A stretch of DNA of 64,000 bases from Ceratodon purpureus (GCA_014871385.1 CM026431.1:6380842-6444841), one strand, 5' to 3'; counted from the first letter of the stretch, positions 23,688-36,162 are shown. Numbers and translations: made by a program. Notes: generated from the sequence alone by a model not told the origin.

Positions 23688-24435
23688 GGGGAGAAGCACA
23701 ATAAAAGGAACCAAAAAAGTGCTTATCTTTTCACCAATTTCAGCCCCTTTTGTAAACACTAGGGAAAGTGGGATCTATGTTATGTCGATGCAAGATTGAG
23801 TTTGGGATACGAAAAGTAGACTTGATCTTCTTCAACTTCCCAAAGTTGCGAGAAACTCAGAAAGGACATTGAGTTTACAATGGAAAACGGAGACGTTGAA
23901 CTCGGGCAAAGTGAATGGACTCATTTGGAAAAGTGAACAAAACGGTTTAGGGTTTTGTCCAAAATCACTTTTAATTTTGTGGGGCCCTCTGTATGTTTAA
24001 AAGGTATTCTAAAATAGTCAATTCATATACTCATTGATTGATTTAGGGTTCCAAAAGTATCGCAAGGATGCTTTTTAAGAGGGTCTTTTCCGCGATACTT
24101 TTTGTCACTTTTTTTTCACCGAACATTGTTTTTTAAATTGAAAAAAACATCATCTAAAGACTATAGAGGGCCCCAAATGAAGAAATCAAGACTTTGGAAA
24201 AGTTCATTTTCATGATTTAGAACTAGTGGTCAAATTTAGTTTCAATTCAGGATGTTCTATTTATGAAGGTGTGTGTAAGATACCTTATGACACCTTAGAA
24301 AGTGACTAAAATGCTCAAAAACTACACCAAAATCCTCAAAATCAGCTTTGAGCCTTCAAAAACAGCACACTTCATATTCACTTGTTAGTGGTCACATTTT
24401 GCACTTTGTGGTCCACTTTATTGTGCTCTCTCCCC
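23688..24435 (-). mobile_element. Nonautonomous inverted-end repeat, copy B (about 750 bp)
   Basis: The left end reads GGGGAGAAGCACAATAAAAG. The right end, read on the opposite strand, starts GGGGAGAGAGCACAATAAAG. Both continue into GGA-ACC-A and AGTGC-type sequence, giving imperfect terminal inverted repeats of about 35-40 bp. There is no open frame of note. With copy A it defines a small family of MITE-like elements. I could not settle the target duplication. Confidence 0.6.
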
Positions 24436-27415
24436 GGTGCAGGGCTTAGAGACCGAGGTTCTTAAAAATATATAGCCCAAATCGAAATTTAGTTAAGATT
24501 TATGTAAAATTGGTAATTTGGAGCTAATTCTACATTTATAAACTAATATCGTCTTTATAAACTTGATTTTCATTCCAAATAGTGACATGAGAAGAATGAA
24601 ATTTAATTTGAAGATATCTCCACTTTGAAATTTTGTTAGATTTTAAATTTATTTCCTTCTCGTTCATCAAAAATTATGAAATTATATCATATGATTATTT
24701 GATTATAGATTTGGATTTCTAAAAGTACAATTCTATGCATTCAGAACAATGATCAAAGTTATCTTACAACAAAACATAGTTGGCTACAAAATCTAAGTTA
24801 CATAAAAATTAAGATGTTAGCACCACTTATCAAAGTTGAATTTCTATGTATTTTAGGAAAAATATAACAAATGATGCAATGACACATGACATTTTTCATC
24901 AATTATTTATCCTATCTTCTTGAAACTACCTTCTCTTTAGTATAACATGTAGTAATAATCATTAATAGGAAGGACCAACTACCTAGCCGAAGTGCACCAA
25001 TAACTAGGACTACATAAATCAACAAATGGGACCATGCCACTAGCTCAAGTCAAAATGAACCCCCTTCTAAGCTGTCAATTGACTTGCACATGGATTTGGT
25101 AGCCTCCTAGTTTTCCTTCCTAATCCTTATCAACAAAAACCTTCAAAAATTGACATACATCACTCACAAGTGGGAACAATGTTGGTTTTTCCCCCTCAAC
25201 TGCCAGATTTTGAGTATTCTCCCCAAGATTTCTTGCTCAAATTCCCAGGCAAGAATCTCCGAAAGTAACTGAATCTGGTGCTCCCACCTTGTTATATGAC
25301 AGTGAAGCAGTTGAACTAAACACTGGAGTGTAGTGAAACCTTTTTCCCTCGATCACACATTAAAGCTAGAAATTAAGAGTCTAAACCTCCAGTGAGAATG
25401 CTTTGACAAAACCATTGTCATTGGAGAGACACTGGTGCTCCACTCTATTGGCGCTGACACATCTTTAATTATGTGAAGTGGCCTGAGCAGCACTCACATG
25501 CCCACTTCCATCCGAAGCCCTCAGCAAGGTGCATCTGAGCACCAACTGATTGATCTAAAGCTCCTCTGGAGCAGATACCTCAAGAGTCCCTTTCCGCATG
25601 GTCCTGTGAAGACATGGAACCGAACACTGCAGCAAACATAGCTTGTGTTGAAAAAGAGGGGCCCCTCTGATCTCGTGTAGCAAGCCGAGTATTTATTTTC
25701 ATTTTTATTTTCTTTCTTTTCAAGCATGAGCAATGAGCCGGTCGGCACGAATTCAACACTCGAGCAGGAGGAGTGCGGTGTTGTGCAAGTGGGAAGGATT
25801 ACAGCAGGTCACGCCTTTCATGCATGGGTGGTCTGGAGGAGAAGAAGAGGCTTCAAGGCTGCTTGAGCCGGAGTCTTTTCAATTTTATTTTTTCAAAACA
25901 ATTGAGTTACCTCAATTACAAGTTGTCTAAAATACACACAAGCTAGCTGCCTGATGAGTTTTTCTCACCTCGTGATCGGAGGGGGCGTGGAAGTTGACAA
26001 TCTTTTGAAAGATTATATAACCCTGTAGGTTCTAATATTCAAAGAATCCGACAGTGCTCTACAAACTCTCTCATTTGGGCGTGCTCCAGAGAGTTTTCTT
26101 TACAGAGTCCGACTTTTTTTTTTTTTTTTGACGCTGGCGGTGCTACAGCAAGTGAGTTTCTCGGGTGCTCTTAGTAACACTAGTGGAGAGCCTCGAAGGT
26201 AATTATCGTTACTATCATGAACAGTGTAAAGCTGCACAATTATCTTTCATTCCATTGCACTGAATAGTCATTAGCGAATCTGTTATCGAGAGCCGTGTCG
26301 ATGAATTATTTTAAGAAATGAAATGAAACATACTAACTTGAATCATTTGAGCTACGGTCGTTTTGGTTTTTGGTTTTTTGGGCACAAATGAATCAATAGC
26401 AATAGAAAGAGACGATTTGTGCTACTTTATGTGTTGACCGTCCAGTAATTTATGAAGATATATTATCCTGAAACAGAAAGCGGCTTCCGAGGTTCATCTG
26501 AAGTGAGTCAACCCCTGCTCCTAATTGTGGGAACCGCGTCACCCAAAACGAGATGCAAATAAGCAATCGGTGTGCTCGTCGCGTGCTCATCGCCTGTTGT
26601 GCGTATCAACTGCGTGCCTGCCAGGCGAGAGGCACGTACTCAACTTACCAGAACACGCTGTTGTTACTGGGACCGGGTGAGTAACTTGAGATTTCTTTTT
26701 TAACTTGTTGATGTTTGATGATAGATTAGGCGCTGACTTCTAATACCGGTACAGTGGTCAACAAAGCCAGTAAGAAGGGGATCGGTAGACTTGAAAAATG
26801 ATGTAATTAGCAAGTTATCATGGACAGTTTCAACGATTGATTAATTGTCAACTGCAAACAGTTGAAGACCAAATCATCATCCCCCTTGATGCCATGCTGC
26901 TCGTGGCATACTTCCAGGAATCTGCCCAACGCGACAACTGACAGCCAGGCTTCCATTATGGTAGAAGCACCTTGATCCACCACTTGCACCAAAACTGAGT
27001 TGTAGTATAGTACATCTAGTGTCACTTTGCACTATTTCCCAAATCACCACATTTTACTATTCACCTATGTTATGTAATGTATTGGGAGGAAATAGTTGGT
27101 GATTAAGGGATCATCATGAGTCGAAAGTAGTAACACATGCTTTGGATATGGGAGAACTTGCATACTATAATGTTGGATTACAAAGAACTTTGTAGTAATT
27201 TTAATGTTGGAGATCAGATCATGAAATGTTTTTGCAATCCTCGTGAAAACTTTCTTCCTATGGGAGATAGTCATTTCCAATTCATGGCTGGTTCAGAAAT
27301 AGTCGCATCACCTTCAGTTGTGAAAATATGTGCTTCAACCTTATCGCGCCTTGGTTCATGCATGTTCTATTCGATATCTTCGAAGACAGCGCGAGCTGAT
27401 CGCTGTACAACGTAT
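24436..27415. other. AT-rich spacer, nothing recognised
   Basis: Two short unrelated frames and a T18 run at about 26110-26128 are all I can see. The frames near 25521-25930 and 26807-27025 have no family motif. Some of the right side is 3' flank of the ceramide synthase gene. Confidence 0.4.
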
Positions 27416-29250
27416 TCAGTCATCTTCCTCTGAATCTGTGACATGCCAAAATGGAATCTCAAATGTCGCTTTTGGATTTGGTTCAAGAAACCTACCGATT
27501 TTAGAACAGTATATTTAGAATGGTGTACTGTAAAAGCTGCAGTAGCCACAGGCATCAGGGGCACACATACCTGATCGAACATCATCGCTCACTTTACCGG
27601 AGTTTTGGAATAACTTCACGAGCATCCGGCAGATGAGCACCCACCAGTAGACATGTAGAATGAAGAGCATGATAAGGAGGGTGTTCTGGAAATAATACTG
27701 GTTGAATTCTTTTCGCCCACCGAGGTCAAGGTATTGTGCTACCTCAATGCTGCAATGGCCATTAGTTAATTTATGCCCATAAAAATTGAGGCGATTCTCA
27801 ATCAGGCTCCTACTTCGTCATGTCTGATTCGATGTTAGGAAGGCAAACCAAATGTTTGAAGAAGGGTTTAGTAGGATGATTATAACAGGTCAAAAATTGG
27901 GAGTTGGAGATTGTGGAAGATGGGAAGTAGAAGGGCATGCACCTGATGCTCCAGATGATCCAGAAAGGGAAGATGAGGAGACGGAGGGTGAACCACGAGA
28001 GGACAAACAAGCCGAACATCAAGCTGGCGCCGACCTCGAAGCCCGAGTATTTGCACAGCTTGGCGCTCTCCAACAACACGTCGCTCACGTCGTGCACCAG
28101 AAGGGTGCTCACCCCAGCTCGGTATGTCCTGCGAGAGCACAAGGTATGTGATCGACTGACAGATGATGCTGTATAGATATCTTGGCATGAAATGGAATTC
28201 CATAATCTGTCGAATTCAGGCTATGCAGATAAATTTTACAGTCTGCATGCGAAGAGTTCGATGCAGGTTCTGACCTATTACAGCATGAGTTAGGATAATG
28301 GAATTAAAGGTACCCATCAATGTAGGAGAAGACCATCAGGAAGATGGTTATAACATGGTGAGTCATCATGACGCCAAAATCCTTCCGCCGAGTTTCCCAG
28401 ACCACCAAGGCCGCAATGCTGTAGACATAAAATCCACATTGGAACGCGTACAGCACCTTCAGCTTGAACCTACAAATTTCAGTACAACAAAATACAGTGG
28501 TTGAGAATCGGGACCTTCTCTCCCTTTTTCTCCCGAGCAAATCAACTTTGTTGGGATTACATGATGCTTAATCAGAGATTTTATGAGCTGAGAGCAATAT
28601 GGGAGAAAACATACTTGATGGTTTGATTGGGCCATCCGATCCAAAAATACTCTGTTTTGCCAAACCATGGCTCGTTACAGGCTGAGACAAGGAGCATGGT
28701 AGTAGAGAGAAGATAGTAAGTCAGCTTCCATGCTGACTCGGTGAACTTGGCGACCTTCTTCTCCCCAGCCTCCTGCTTTCGTCTCCTCATGAATTTCTGC
28801 CCGCTCGGAAAAATTACTCGTCTTGCATATTTCTGTTTCCAGACTGTCACAACATTAGAGTTCGACTTCCTTATGGTGATCATAACTACGAACTTTCAGG
28901 TCATTTTTAGGGACTATAAAAGCGGTCATCAGCTAAGAAAATTGGGTACATTAAAAATCATTTACAGCTTGAGATGAAAGAGGAATGTCAACAGCATTGC
29001 AAATTTCACAATGATCGTGTAAGACTTAAATGAAAGAATTATGGTATTGACTGTAACCTGCACATTGACTGACCATTTTCTTTAGCACATAATTGCACAC
29101 ATAGATGAAAGTCAATTCTGGAATTTGTACTACCTCAAAAATGAAGCTGTCCAGGAGGAGACGTGCAACGGGGAACAATGTGGCAAAGATGATAGCCATG
29201 AGGTAATCTCGCACATGCGGTTGATCTTCGTGCTCCCATATCGACACCAT
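27416..29250 (-). CDS. Ceramide synthase, LAG1/LOH type
   Basis: Six exons (29250-29134, 28832-28615, 28469-28314, 28128-27943, 27749-27571, 27435-27416) join in frame to 291 aa, the usual plant LOH length. The start M-V-S-I-W-E-H-E leads into a membrane segment. The TLC domain follows, with E-P-W-F, then G-W-P-N-Q, then W-E-T-R-R-K-D-F-G-V-M-M-T-H-H (catalytic H149-H150) and the Lag motif L-V-H-D-V-S-D-V-L-L-E-S (H176, D177, D180). It ends Y-W-W-V-L-I-C-R-M-L-V-K and V-S-D-D-V-R-S-D-S-E-E-D-D, an acidic tail possibly phosphorylated. LOH enzymes acylate sphinganine with fatty acyl-CoA in the ER membrane. All splice sites are GT-AG and no key residue is missing. The last exon is only 20 nt. 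Confidence 0.95.
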
Positions 29251-31114
29251 CTGCTCCCACTATGACCTATCTGTCTCGCTGCCGCAAGGAAAGATGATGT
29301 TAAGGATTATGAAGCTAAACTACAGAAGTCAGGCTTATGAACAAGTTTGTGATTGGGACGATATTGAGACCTCCAGGACGAGACTCTCATAAGCAGAGCA
29401 AAGTTCTTTGAACCTTTCTTATGAGTCCTTTACCTATCCCTGCAAGCACGGACGTAGAGATATCCTTAATCTTGGTGTGAATATTACTCTTTTCAACTCG
29501 TAGCCAGCTTTTGAACTCAAATGACAGTCCTCTGAAACCTTGGAGAGCATTTTCCGAGAAGGTTTGGTTTGATATTGTATTGGGCACTCGCTAAACCGTC
29601 TATCCTGAGAACTCTGTTGAAATATGACTCACAAGTGAATTTTAGGGTGGTTCTGCTTGGAAGAGCTGAAAAAATGTCAACGTCGCATTTTGCCCGAGTG
29701 TCCCTCAGTTGCAAGGAAAACTTAACAATGTAGGTGCGCAAGGACATACTCATACCTTGACAATACCTTCACTTCTTGCATGCCACGATCTTGACCATCC
29801 CTAAGGTCGAAAAACCACATAACCAACAGCGACTCGTTAAAAACCCTTGCTTCAACGGTGGTGGTGCAGATGAGGATACGGAAGCAATTCCCTGGAAAAT
29901 GACCTCCTAAGAAACAATGTCAGCTGCACATCAGTGTGCACCACCCAGTAAGTAAATTAGGTTCAGGGGACGAGACAGAATCTCACACGCCAGAGTCAAG
30001 GATCGGAAACTAATTTATTGGAAGGCAGACAGGCTCCGAGCCTCTCGGGTAAGAGTCAGGGCATCCTCGGAATGACAGATGTGGGCGGATTCTTGATCGT
30101 ATCTGCAAGACCCATCTGATGGTTACATCGACGGAAAACTGGGAAACAAGTAACGAACACCATCATTTGCCCCAATAGAACCAAAGAACAAGAAGAGGGG
30201 TTCACTCTAAAGAACTCACCGTTACGTGAGAACAGGCCCCTTTCCGATTCAACCATTCTCTTGGTAGTGCGACCAGATCGCCATGGTTATCAGTTCCAAC
30301 CTTTCCACATATCGATGTGATGCCCTCTGCTGATACATTCAATGTCGGGACTCGGCACTACTATTCATCAGGTTTCTTGACCTGATGCTCTTGAGTTCGT
30401 ATGCCGTTTCCACGAAGGGCTGGCAACCATTATGACGTGCCTCGCTTTAAGCTCAACTTGGCCAACCAGTGTGAATGAGTTCGATGTATATCAAAGGATT
30501 ACTGGTGAGTTAAGTATGTAACGCAGATCACAAGCGGAAGAAAAGTGCAACTTCGAGACTCGATCGATATCGAAGTGATGAAGCACTGCACACGAGTTCA
30601 TGTACTGGCAGATAGGAATGTTTGAATCGTATGTGAGCATATCGGCACGAGGGTACGCTATGAAAAAAGCACATCAACCATAAATGATGAGTTGATGCAG
30701 GACTTCGCCACGATTTACTCTTGATGTAGTGTTAATATAGACTGTCGAAAAGTCTAGACCGTCATTTAAGCTCATCTAACTAGATCGCTCCTCGTTTTAG
30801 GAGACACAAAGGCAACAGAATGCGCATGTAGCCTCGTATTCAGAGCGCAGAAAACAATGAGCGCAATCTAAGTTGGAATGACCACCTTCTTTCAGACAAG
30901 AGGTTACAGCCACTTTTGAGGTGCTAGAAACCAGGCGGACGAAAGAATAAAATTCATACTGACTGCACATCGAGTCATTGCAAAGCCAGCACCGCAGAGT
31001 CGAAAGCTATTGAAGAACAAAAGATCTCGTATCAAAAGAACTTGAATCCTTCACATGATATCATTAAGATCAGGATTGTAAATTCTACAGTTAAGTTCCA
31101 GAGCTTTTACGTTC
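29251..31114. other. Spacer between ceramide synthase and eL27
   Basis: Holds the promoter side of the ceramide synthase gene and the 3' side of eL27. Scattered frames under 80 codons on the minus strand carry no recognisable motifs. No RNA gene or repeat was seen. Confidence 0.4.
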
Positions 31115-33716
31115 TCAGAACCGAAGCTTGGAGAAAAACCACCTGTTCTTGCCAGTCTTAAACCTCTCCTCCAAAACTGCCTTTGCCCCCTGTCGTCACC
31201 AATCACAAACCACTAAAATTAGAAAATTATTCTGATTTATTTTTTATACAAAAAACAAGACACTGTTGAAGTGAACCGTACCGCAGGAAGTGTTTAGATC
31301 ATAGACCACTAGACGGAACACCAAGCTCAACCTTAATATTATACATAAGATCATACACAGTAATAATCCGAGAAAGCAATTACAGAGCTAAACAAAAATA
31401 CTTTAGGTGATTGTGTGGCAGTGCAATTGTTTCTAGGAACGGTTGACCAAAAGTGAACACTCTGATATCCGCGCAGGGATTACCTTCCTGGCTTCTACAC
31501 GGCTGGCGGTAGACTCCAATTTCTCGGCGGTTACAGTGGACTTCAAATCCACGTCCAAAGTGTACCTGTGATGATTACCATATACAAATGAGAAAAACTT
31601 TTAATACTTTTGCGTCCATATAAGCAAGTCAACAAGGTGACTTCCATCCATCCCAGAAAACAGAACCATTCTCCTACCCCAAACATGCTTTAATAGTAAG
31701 GCGATCGACTAGAATCAACTCGGTTAATTTCGTGGCAAAGTTGTGAACTAAATTCTGCACATTTCACAAACTCCTTGATATAATTTCCGTTGACTGTGAA
31801 AATGATGTCTGAGAAGCTACTATCAGATGGCACCCAGTAATAGGGGTGTTGTCAGCGAAACTTTCAGTCTAATTTTTGCCTCCCATGAATCAGACAGACA
31901 TGTGATATCAGGCTGGGATTAAAGGGGCACAAAGGTAAGCCAAACTTGGCATTCATCTGTGAAGATAATTTCCGTTGATGTAAAACGATGTCTGAGAAGC
32001 TACTATCAGATGGCACCCAGTAATAGGGGTGTTGTCAGCGAAACTTTCAGTCTAATTTCTGCCTCCCATGAATCAGACAGACATGTAATATCAGGCTGGG
32101 ATTAAAGGGGCACAAAGATAATTCAAACTTGACATCCATCTGTGAAGATAATTTCCGTTGATGTAAAACAATGTCTGAGAAGCTACTATCAGAGTGCACC
32201 CAGTAATAGGGGTGTTGTCAGCGAAACTTTCAGTCTAATTTTTGCCTCCCATGAATCAGACAGACATGTAATATCAGGCTGGGATTAAAGGGGCACAAAG
32301 ATATTTCAAACTTCACATGCATCTGAGCATATAATTCTGTATCGTCACACCTACGGATTGTAAATTAACCCGGAACATACAGTGTGCTTCTAGAACACAG
32401 GTCACGCGAGCACAATCTAAGGCCAGAAACGAGAGATCCGAAGAGAATAAACGAGTACCTGGTGGGCATAATGTGGTTGTAATTCACCACCTTCGTGAAT
32501 GCTTTCAGTCTGGAGCGCTTGGCAATGGTCTTCTGGGACGCCTTCTTAATTACCTGCAACCAGAAAAAATTCGGAGCGAATTACTTCTCTAATGTCGATT
32601 TCCATCCCCGTAACGATAGCCACTTGTCTGCACCATTCTCCCAGAGCGGAGCAATTCCAAATGACAAAACTCCAGGCACTCTACTGAGCAGCACCACCCA
32701 TCACCATGAACAAAATCTAAGACTGTCCGAAAAGCTACTATCAGATTGCACCCAGTAATACGGGTGTTGTCAGCGAAACTCCCAATTCACTTTTGGCCTC
32801 CCATGAATCAGACAAACATTCGTCACGTAAGGCTGGGATTAAAAAGAGGCACAACCCTCACATCACTACCAAAACCCAAAACCCTACGAATCTCATCTGC
32901 AGATAATTGGTAAATAATAACCCCATACTGACACTGCGCGTAAATAATCTCTCAATCTATACTCACCAATAGCACAAAACCCCGGACGCCCACAAGAACA
33001 TCACCAAAGTCACAGAATTCCACTTCCCCGAAATCACTCCCAAAATGAAAACCTAAATCTCTCCATTCAATCCCTGCAACATCCGAAAATGCTTACCCCC
33101 ACAAACCCCTACATTAACCAAAAATCAGAGAAACTCTGCTGAAACCCCCGAATGTGAACCAAGACTTTAGTAGAAACAATGCTACCAAATAGGCCATCCT
33201 TCAGTGCTTCTCTTAGGAAACCCCCAGCCTAAAAACGATCGTGAATCACGATTCCGTTGAAGTTGCGCGATTAGGTCTATAGCATACAACCTCTATCATT
33301 AACTCTTAGGGATCGTGAGAGTGCTTCATGGCACAGACCATGCCGAACCACTTTACCGTAGACCCCTTAATATTTTCTCTAGTAGAAACTCCAGCCTAAA
33401 TACCAGCATGAATAAGTCAAGAGCCTGTAGAGGCAGTGCCACCAAATAGGTCACCAAATGCCAGGTGCTACTCTTGATACCTCTTCCTCTTTGATGATGC
33501 CCAAGAATGGAAGAGAGAAATGGGGTGCAAGACAGAGAGAGGAAGAGAGAGAGATATTACCTTGCGGGGGTACTTGGCAATGCCGGTGACGATGGCGTGG
33601 CCGTAGGGGCGCTCCTTGGTGCCATCGTCGAAGTTCTTGACGATGACGGCCTTACGGCCGGCGTAGCGCCCCTGCAGGAGCACGACCACCTTGTTGGGCT
33701 TCAGGAACTTGACCAT
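31115..33716 (-). CDS. RPL27: Cytosolic large-subunit ribosomal protein eL27
   Basis: Four exons (33716-33561, 32553-32459, 31565-31484, 31189-31115) give 135 aa, the normal length. [23 protein letters not shown] is the KOW-type start. Next come [11 protein letters not shown] and [10 protein letters not shown]. The end [15 protein letters not shown] is diagnostic. The protein is part of the 60S subunit near the tRNA-binding face. Introns 1 and 2 are long (1.0 and 0.9 kb) and carry four copies of a snoRNA-like unit on the sense strand. Four telomere-type hexamers lie 110-143 bp upstream of the ATG, in the expected leader or promoter. Such telo-boxes are common in plant translation genes. Confidence 0.98.
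31803..31933 (-). ncRNA. Candidate box H/ACA snoRNA, copy 1 (eL27 intron 2)
   Basis: The sense strand folds as hairpin, hinge, hairpin, tail. The 5' arm has UGCC/GGCA with inner UCCCA/UGGGA. The hinge AAAUUA fits ANANNA. The 3' arm has CUGA-AAG paired to CUU-c-UCAG, then inner CACCC/GGGUG. ACA follows the stem at once, three bases before the proposed 3' end. An intron of a ribosomal-protein gene on the sense strand is a usual home for such RNAs. The target uridine is not assigned. Confidence 0.6.
31986..32116 (-). ncRNA. Candidate box H/ACA snoRNA, copy 2 (eL27 intron 2)
   Basis: Same 131-nt unit 183 bp further along, with only scattered substitutions. Stems, hinge AAAUUA and terminal ACA are all kept. 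The 52-nt spacer to the next copy is also related, so the unit was amplified by tandem duplication. Confidence 0.58.
32169..32299 (-). ncRNA. Candidate box H/ACA snoRNA, copy 3 (eL27 intron 2)
   Basis: Third unit, again spaced 183 bp. The main differences from copy 1 lie in the internal loop of the 3' arm (AUGG changed to AGUG on the plus strand), the region that would bind a target. Stems and ACA are unchanged. Confidence 0.58.
32721..32854 (-). ncRNA. Candidate box H/ACA snoRNA, diverged copy 4 (eL27 intron 1)
   Basis: A more diverged copy in the upstream intron. In the outer 3' stem, three substitutions turn CUGA/UCAG into UUGG/UCGG, and every pair survives as G-C or G-U. Inner CACCC/GGGUG and UCCCA/UGGGA and the ACA are kept, while the 5'-arm apical loop has changed. 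The hinge no longer fits ANANNA exactly, so this copy is less sure. Confidence 0.5.
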
Positions 33717-33825
33717 GGTGGCGGTGTTGGCGACGGCAACGCCTGCAAGCGATGAAGCGAGCGCGAGAGAGATGGCGAAAGAGGACCTCCCCTGTCTTGG
33801 TCGCCACACCAAGAAGGCTCCGCTG

Positions 33826-33859
33826 CTAACCCTAACCCTAACCCTAACCCTAATCCTAC
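33826..33859 (+). promoter_or_regulatory. Telomere-type hexamer run upstream of eL27
   Basis: Starts CTAACCCTAACCCTAACCCT and continues for about four and a half CCCTAA units, ending in a variant TCCTAC. On the gene strand this is (TTAGGG)n in the leader or proximal promoter. Plant translation genes often carry an AAACCCTAA telo-box there. A run of the six-base type is longer than usual. It is internal, so not a chromosome end. Confidence 0.75.
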
Positions 33860-33872
33860 ACTTAATCCCACT

Positions 33873-35050
33873 TCCTTCGCAGGACTTGACCAGTCTACGA
33901 GTACCATGCCTGGTTAATCCAAAAACAAGTCTTAAAAAAGAAATTGAACATATGGGGAAAAAATTGGAATAAAAATGGTCATAGCAATGAATTGTCTTAA
34001 ACCGGGAGTCCAGATATTTAAAGCGAGGACACACTCTACAGCATTTGGAACCTTAATCTCGTGAGTCTCTCCACCTCTCTCGGAGCTCTCTGCGAATTAG
34101 AGAAGAAGTCAAATTCGCTTGACTCTGAATATAGAATTGTTGAGATAACTTCGCGAGTGAGTGGGGGATTATCGGTTTGAATAATGGTTTTTTTAAGTCA
34201 TTTGAGGTTGTTTTTAGTATTATTTTTAAGAATGCAAAAATCAATAAAATATATTTTATAGAGTTAGATTTTGTTATTTCAAAGCTAGTATGTAGGACAT
34301 ATGTCTTTTGAAAAAAGTATCCCTACTACTAGCAAGCCAATGAGCTGCAAGTGAATTAGGGTTTTTCCGAGGCACCATGTCCGGAAACATCCAAACAAAA
34401 ACTCTCCCGCTCGGTTGGAGTTTGGAGCTTAGGGAAAGGGGTCAAGGAGAATAGCAGCAAAGACGTAGAAGAACGAGACTTGGGTTTCTTCCATTAGTTT
34501 TTTGCAACATTTTTTTTTACTTTTTCAAAATATTCTTGCTTTTTGAGTCTTAAATGGGGGCTTTGAGTTCTTTCATTTGATCATCGAGATTGAAAATTCA
34601 CCCAAATAAATTTTGTTACAAATATAGATATGTATTATTATTTTTGGTTGTGGATGAATTCTCTTTCATTCTTTCTTACCCAATGTGTCACTTGTGATTT
34701 CATTGTATGTCATTTATATACGTGATTTGAAGGCATACTTCAACGCTATGATGTTTGATTTACTTGATTAGCGCACATGTTTCAATACAAGTATTTGGAT
34801 TCAATGCAAGTTATTTTGGATTTCTCAATTGATTTTTAATATAAAGATGAATTGAAAAATAATTTCATTGTTGCGTGAACTTCGATAAAGTTATTTGAAG
34901 ATTGAAAAAGAGGTTATAACTTTTGCCTTGTCTTTTATTTTGAACAATTGAATTCAGGCTTCACTCTGATCAGCTCTCATTCAACAACTAGCGACTGCAA
35001 ATTATTCACATCTAGCATGGAAGGCCAACTTCAGAGCAGTCAAGACTCAC
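33873..35050. other. eL27 upstream region and AT-rich spacer
   Basis: A TTTAAATAT stretch near 34013-34023 could serve as a TATA-like element for eL27 on the minus strand. The frame 34244-34053 has no motif. No gene is recognised to the right. Confidence 0.35.
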
Positions 35051-35290
35051 CTTCAACACATTGCACTTCCTCACCTCCACCATCTCTTGCGTGCTAACTT
35101 TTTCATGTGGTGAAGGCTTGAAAGATTTAACTTCCCAAGCATTGTGAGTGAAACTGACTTGTACATGTTTCAAGGTGGTGTTTGATTCCAACATTCCTAA
35201 CAGCTCTCTCATGAAGTCTTCTACCATGCACAATAACTTGGTTTCCAGTTTCAGTGATGTCAGATAGAAACACGGGTACCTCCGAGGAAA
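35051..35290 (-). CDS. LRR-like exon, partial
   Basis: An open minus-strand exon ends at a good donor (TTGAAG/GTGAGTC at 35051). It reads F-Y-L-T-S-L-K-L-E-T-K-L-L, then M-R-E-L-L-G-M-L-E-S-N-T-T-L-K-H-V-Q-V-S-F. The N-T-T-L-K block recalls leucine-rich-repeat proteins of early land plants. I cannot find partner exons with confidence, so it may be a remnant. Confidence 0.3.
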
Positions 35291-36162
35291 CCTATTTGAG
35301 GCTTTGCTGAGCCTTTCTAAGTTTGAACCTGAATCAGCTGAGAAGAGCAGGGTGTTCCTGGAGGAGTACCGGAGTGGAGAAGATTGAGGTTACCCACTGC
35401 TACCCACGTACGTCACCCAAACTACACCGGCAAGCGAATATTAGACTACAGAGCGGCATAGAAATGAAAGACGAAGGCCAAAGCGATCATACTCAGCAGC
35501 GAAAGCAGGGCAAGCGCATACCAGCATGGACAAATGTCGACACTGTGGAGTAGATAACCATAATTTGAGCACAAACAGCTCGGTGGTGTATCATCAATTG
35601 ATCCAGAAGAAATTAAGCAACAAGAATTTTTCCAGATTAATGTAGAGCACAAGTTTAATATAACCAGTTGAGTCTCTGTGTGATGTTAGAACTAAACTGA
35701 GACGTGGTCTTTCATTTCTTAAGTTAATTGAAAGATTATTTGTGAAGGCAAACGGAAGGCCAATCACAAGAAATTATACGACAAGAAACATCACTATCTC
35801 CTATTCTCAACATCTGGAATCCATTGTTTATTGCCATGGATAGAAATGGTGCTTGTCTGGATAAGAGATTTTACAAAGCAGGGGATACCTGAAGCCTAAA
35901 TCTAGACTAAGCAACAGCCTCTGAAGTGCAGCTTGGGTTGACGATTGGAACTTCACCGCAGGTAGACCTCTTTGAGAAATGATGATGGGTCAAAGGTTTA
36001 CCTTGCCTAGTTTCTGGAGGAAGCAAAGAAAACAACTGGAGTCGCTATCGTCGTTGTCGGCCGTTTCGCTGCCATTGGTAAACTCGTGAAGGTGCTAGAC
36101 GTATTGGTGCTCGTATGGATTTTTATCAAAAACTGGGAGCCCAGTAATCAAAATAATTGCCA
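35291..36162. other. Spacer, nothing recognised
   Basis: Short frames only on both strands (for example 35323-35553 + and 35652-35446 -), without motifs. The right edge is the 3' flank of the mS34 gene. Confidence 0.4.

Noticed and set aside
31803-32854. Box C/D snoRNA
   Set aside because: A UGAUG-like C box appears only on the antisense strand, without a properly placed D box and closing stem; the H/ACA fold on the sense strand fits better.
33826-33859. Chromosome end
   Set aside because: The telomere-type run is only about 34 bp, sits inside a gene's upstream region, and unique sequence continues on both sides.
33468-34034. 188-codon minus-strand protein including the eL27 start
   Set aside because: It is eL27 exon 1 read through into its leader (telomere-like V-R-V-R run) and first intron.
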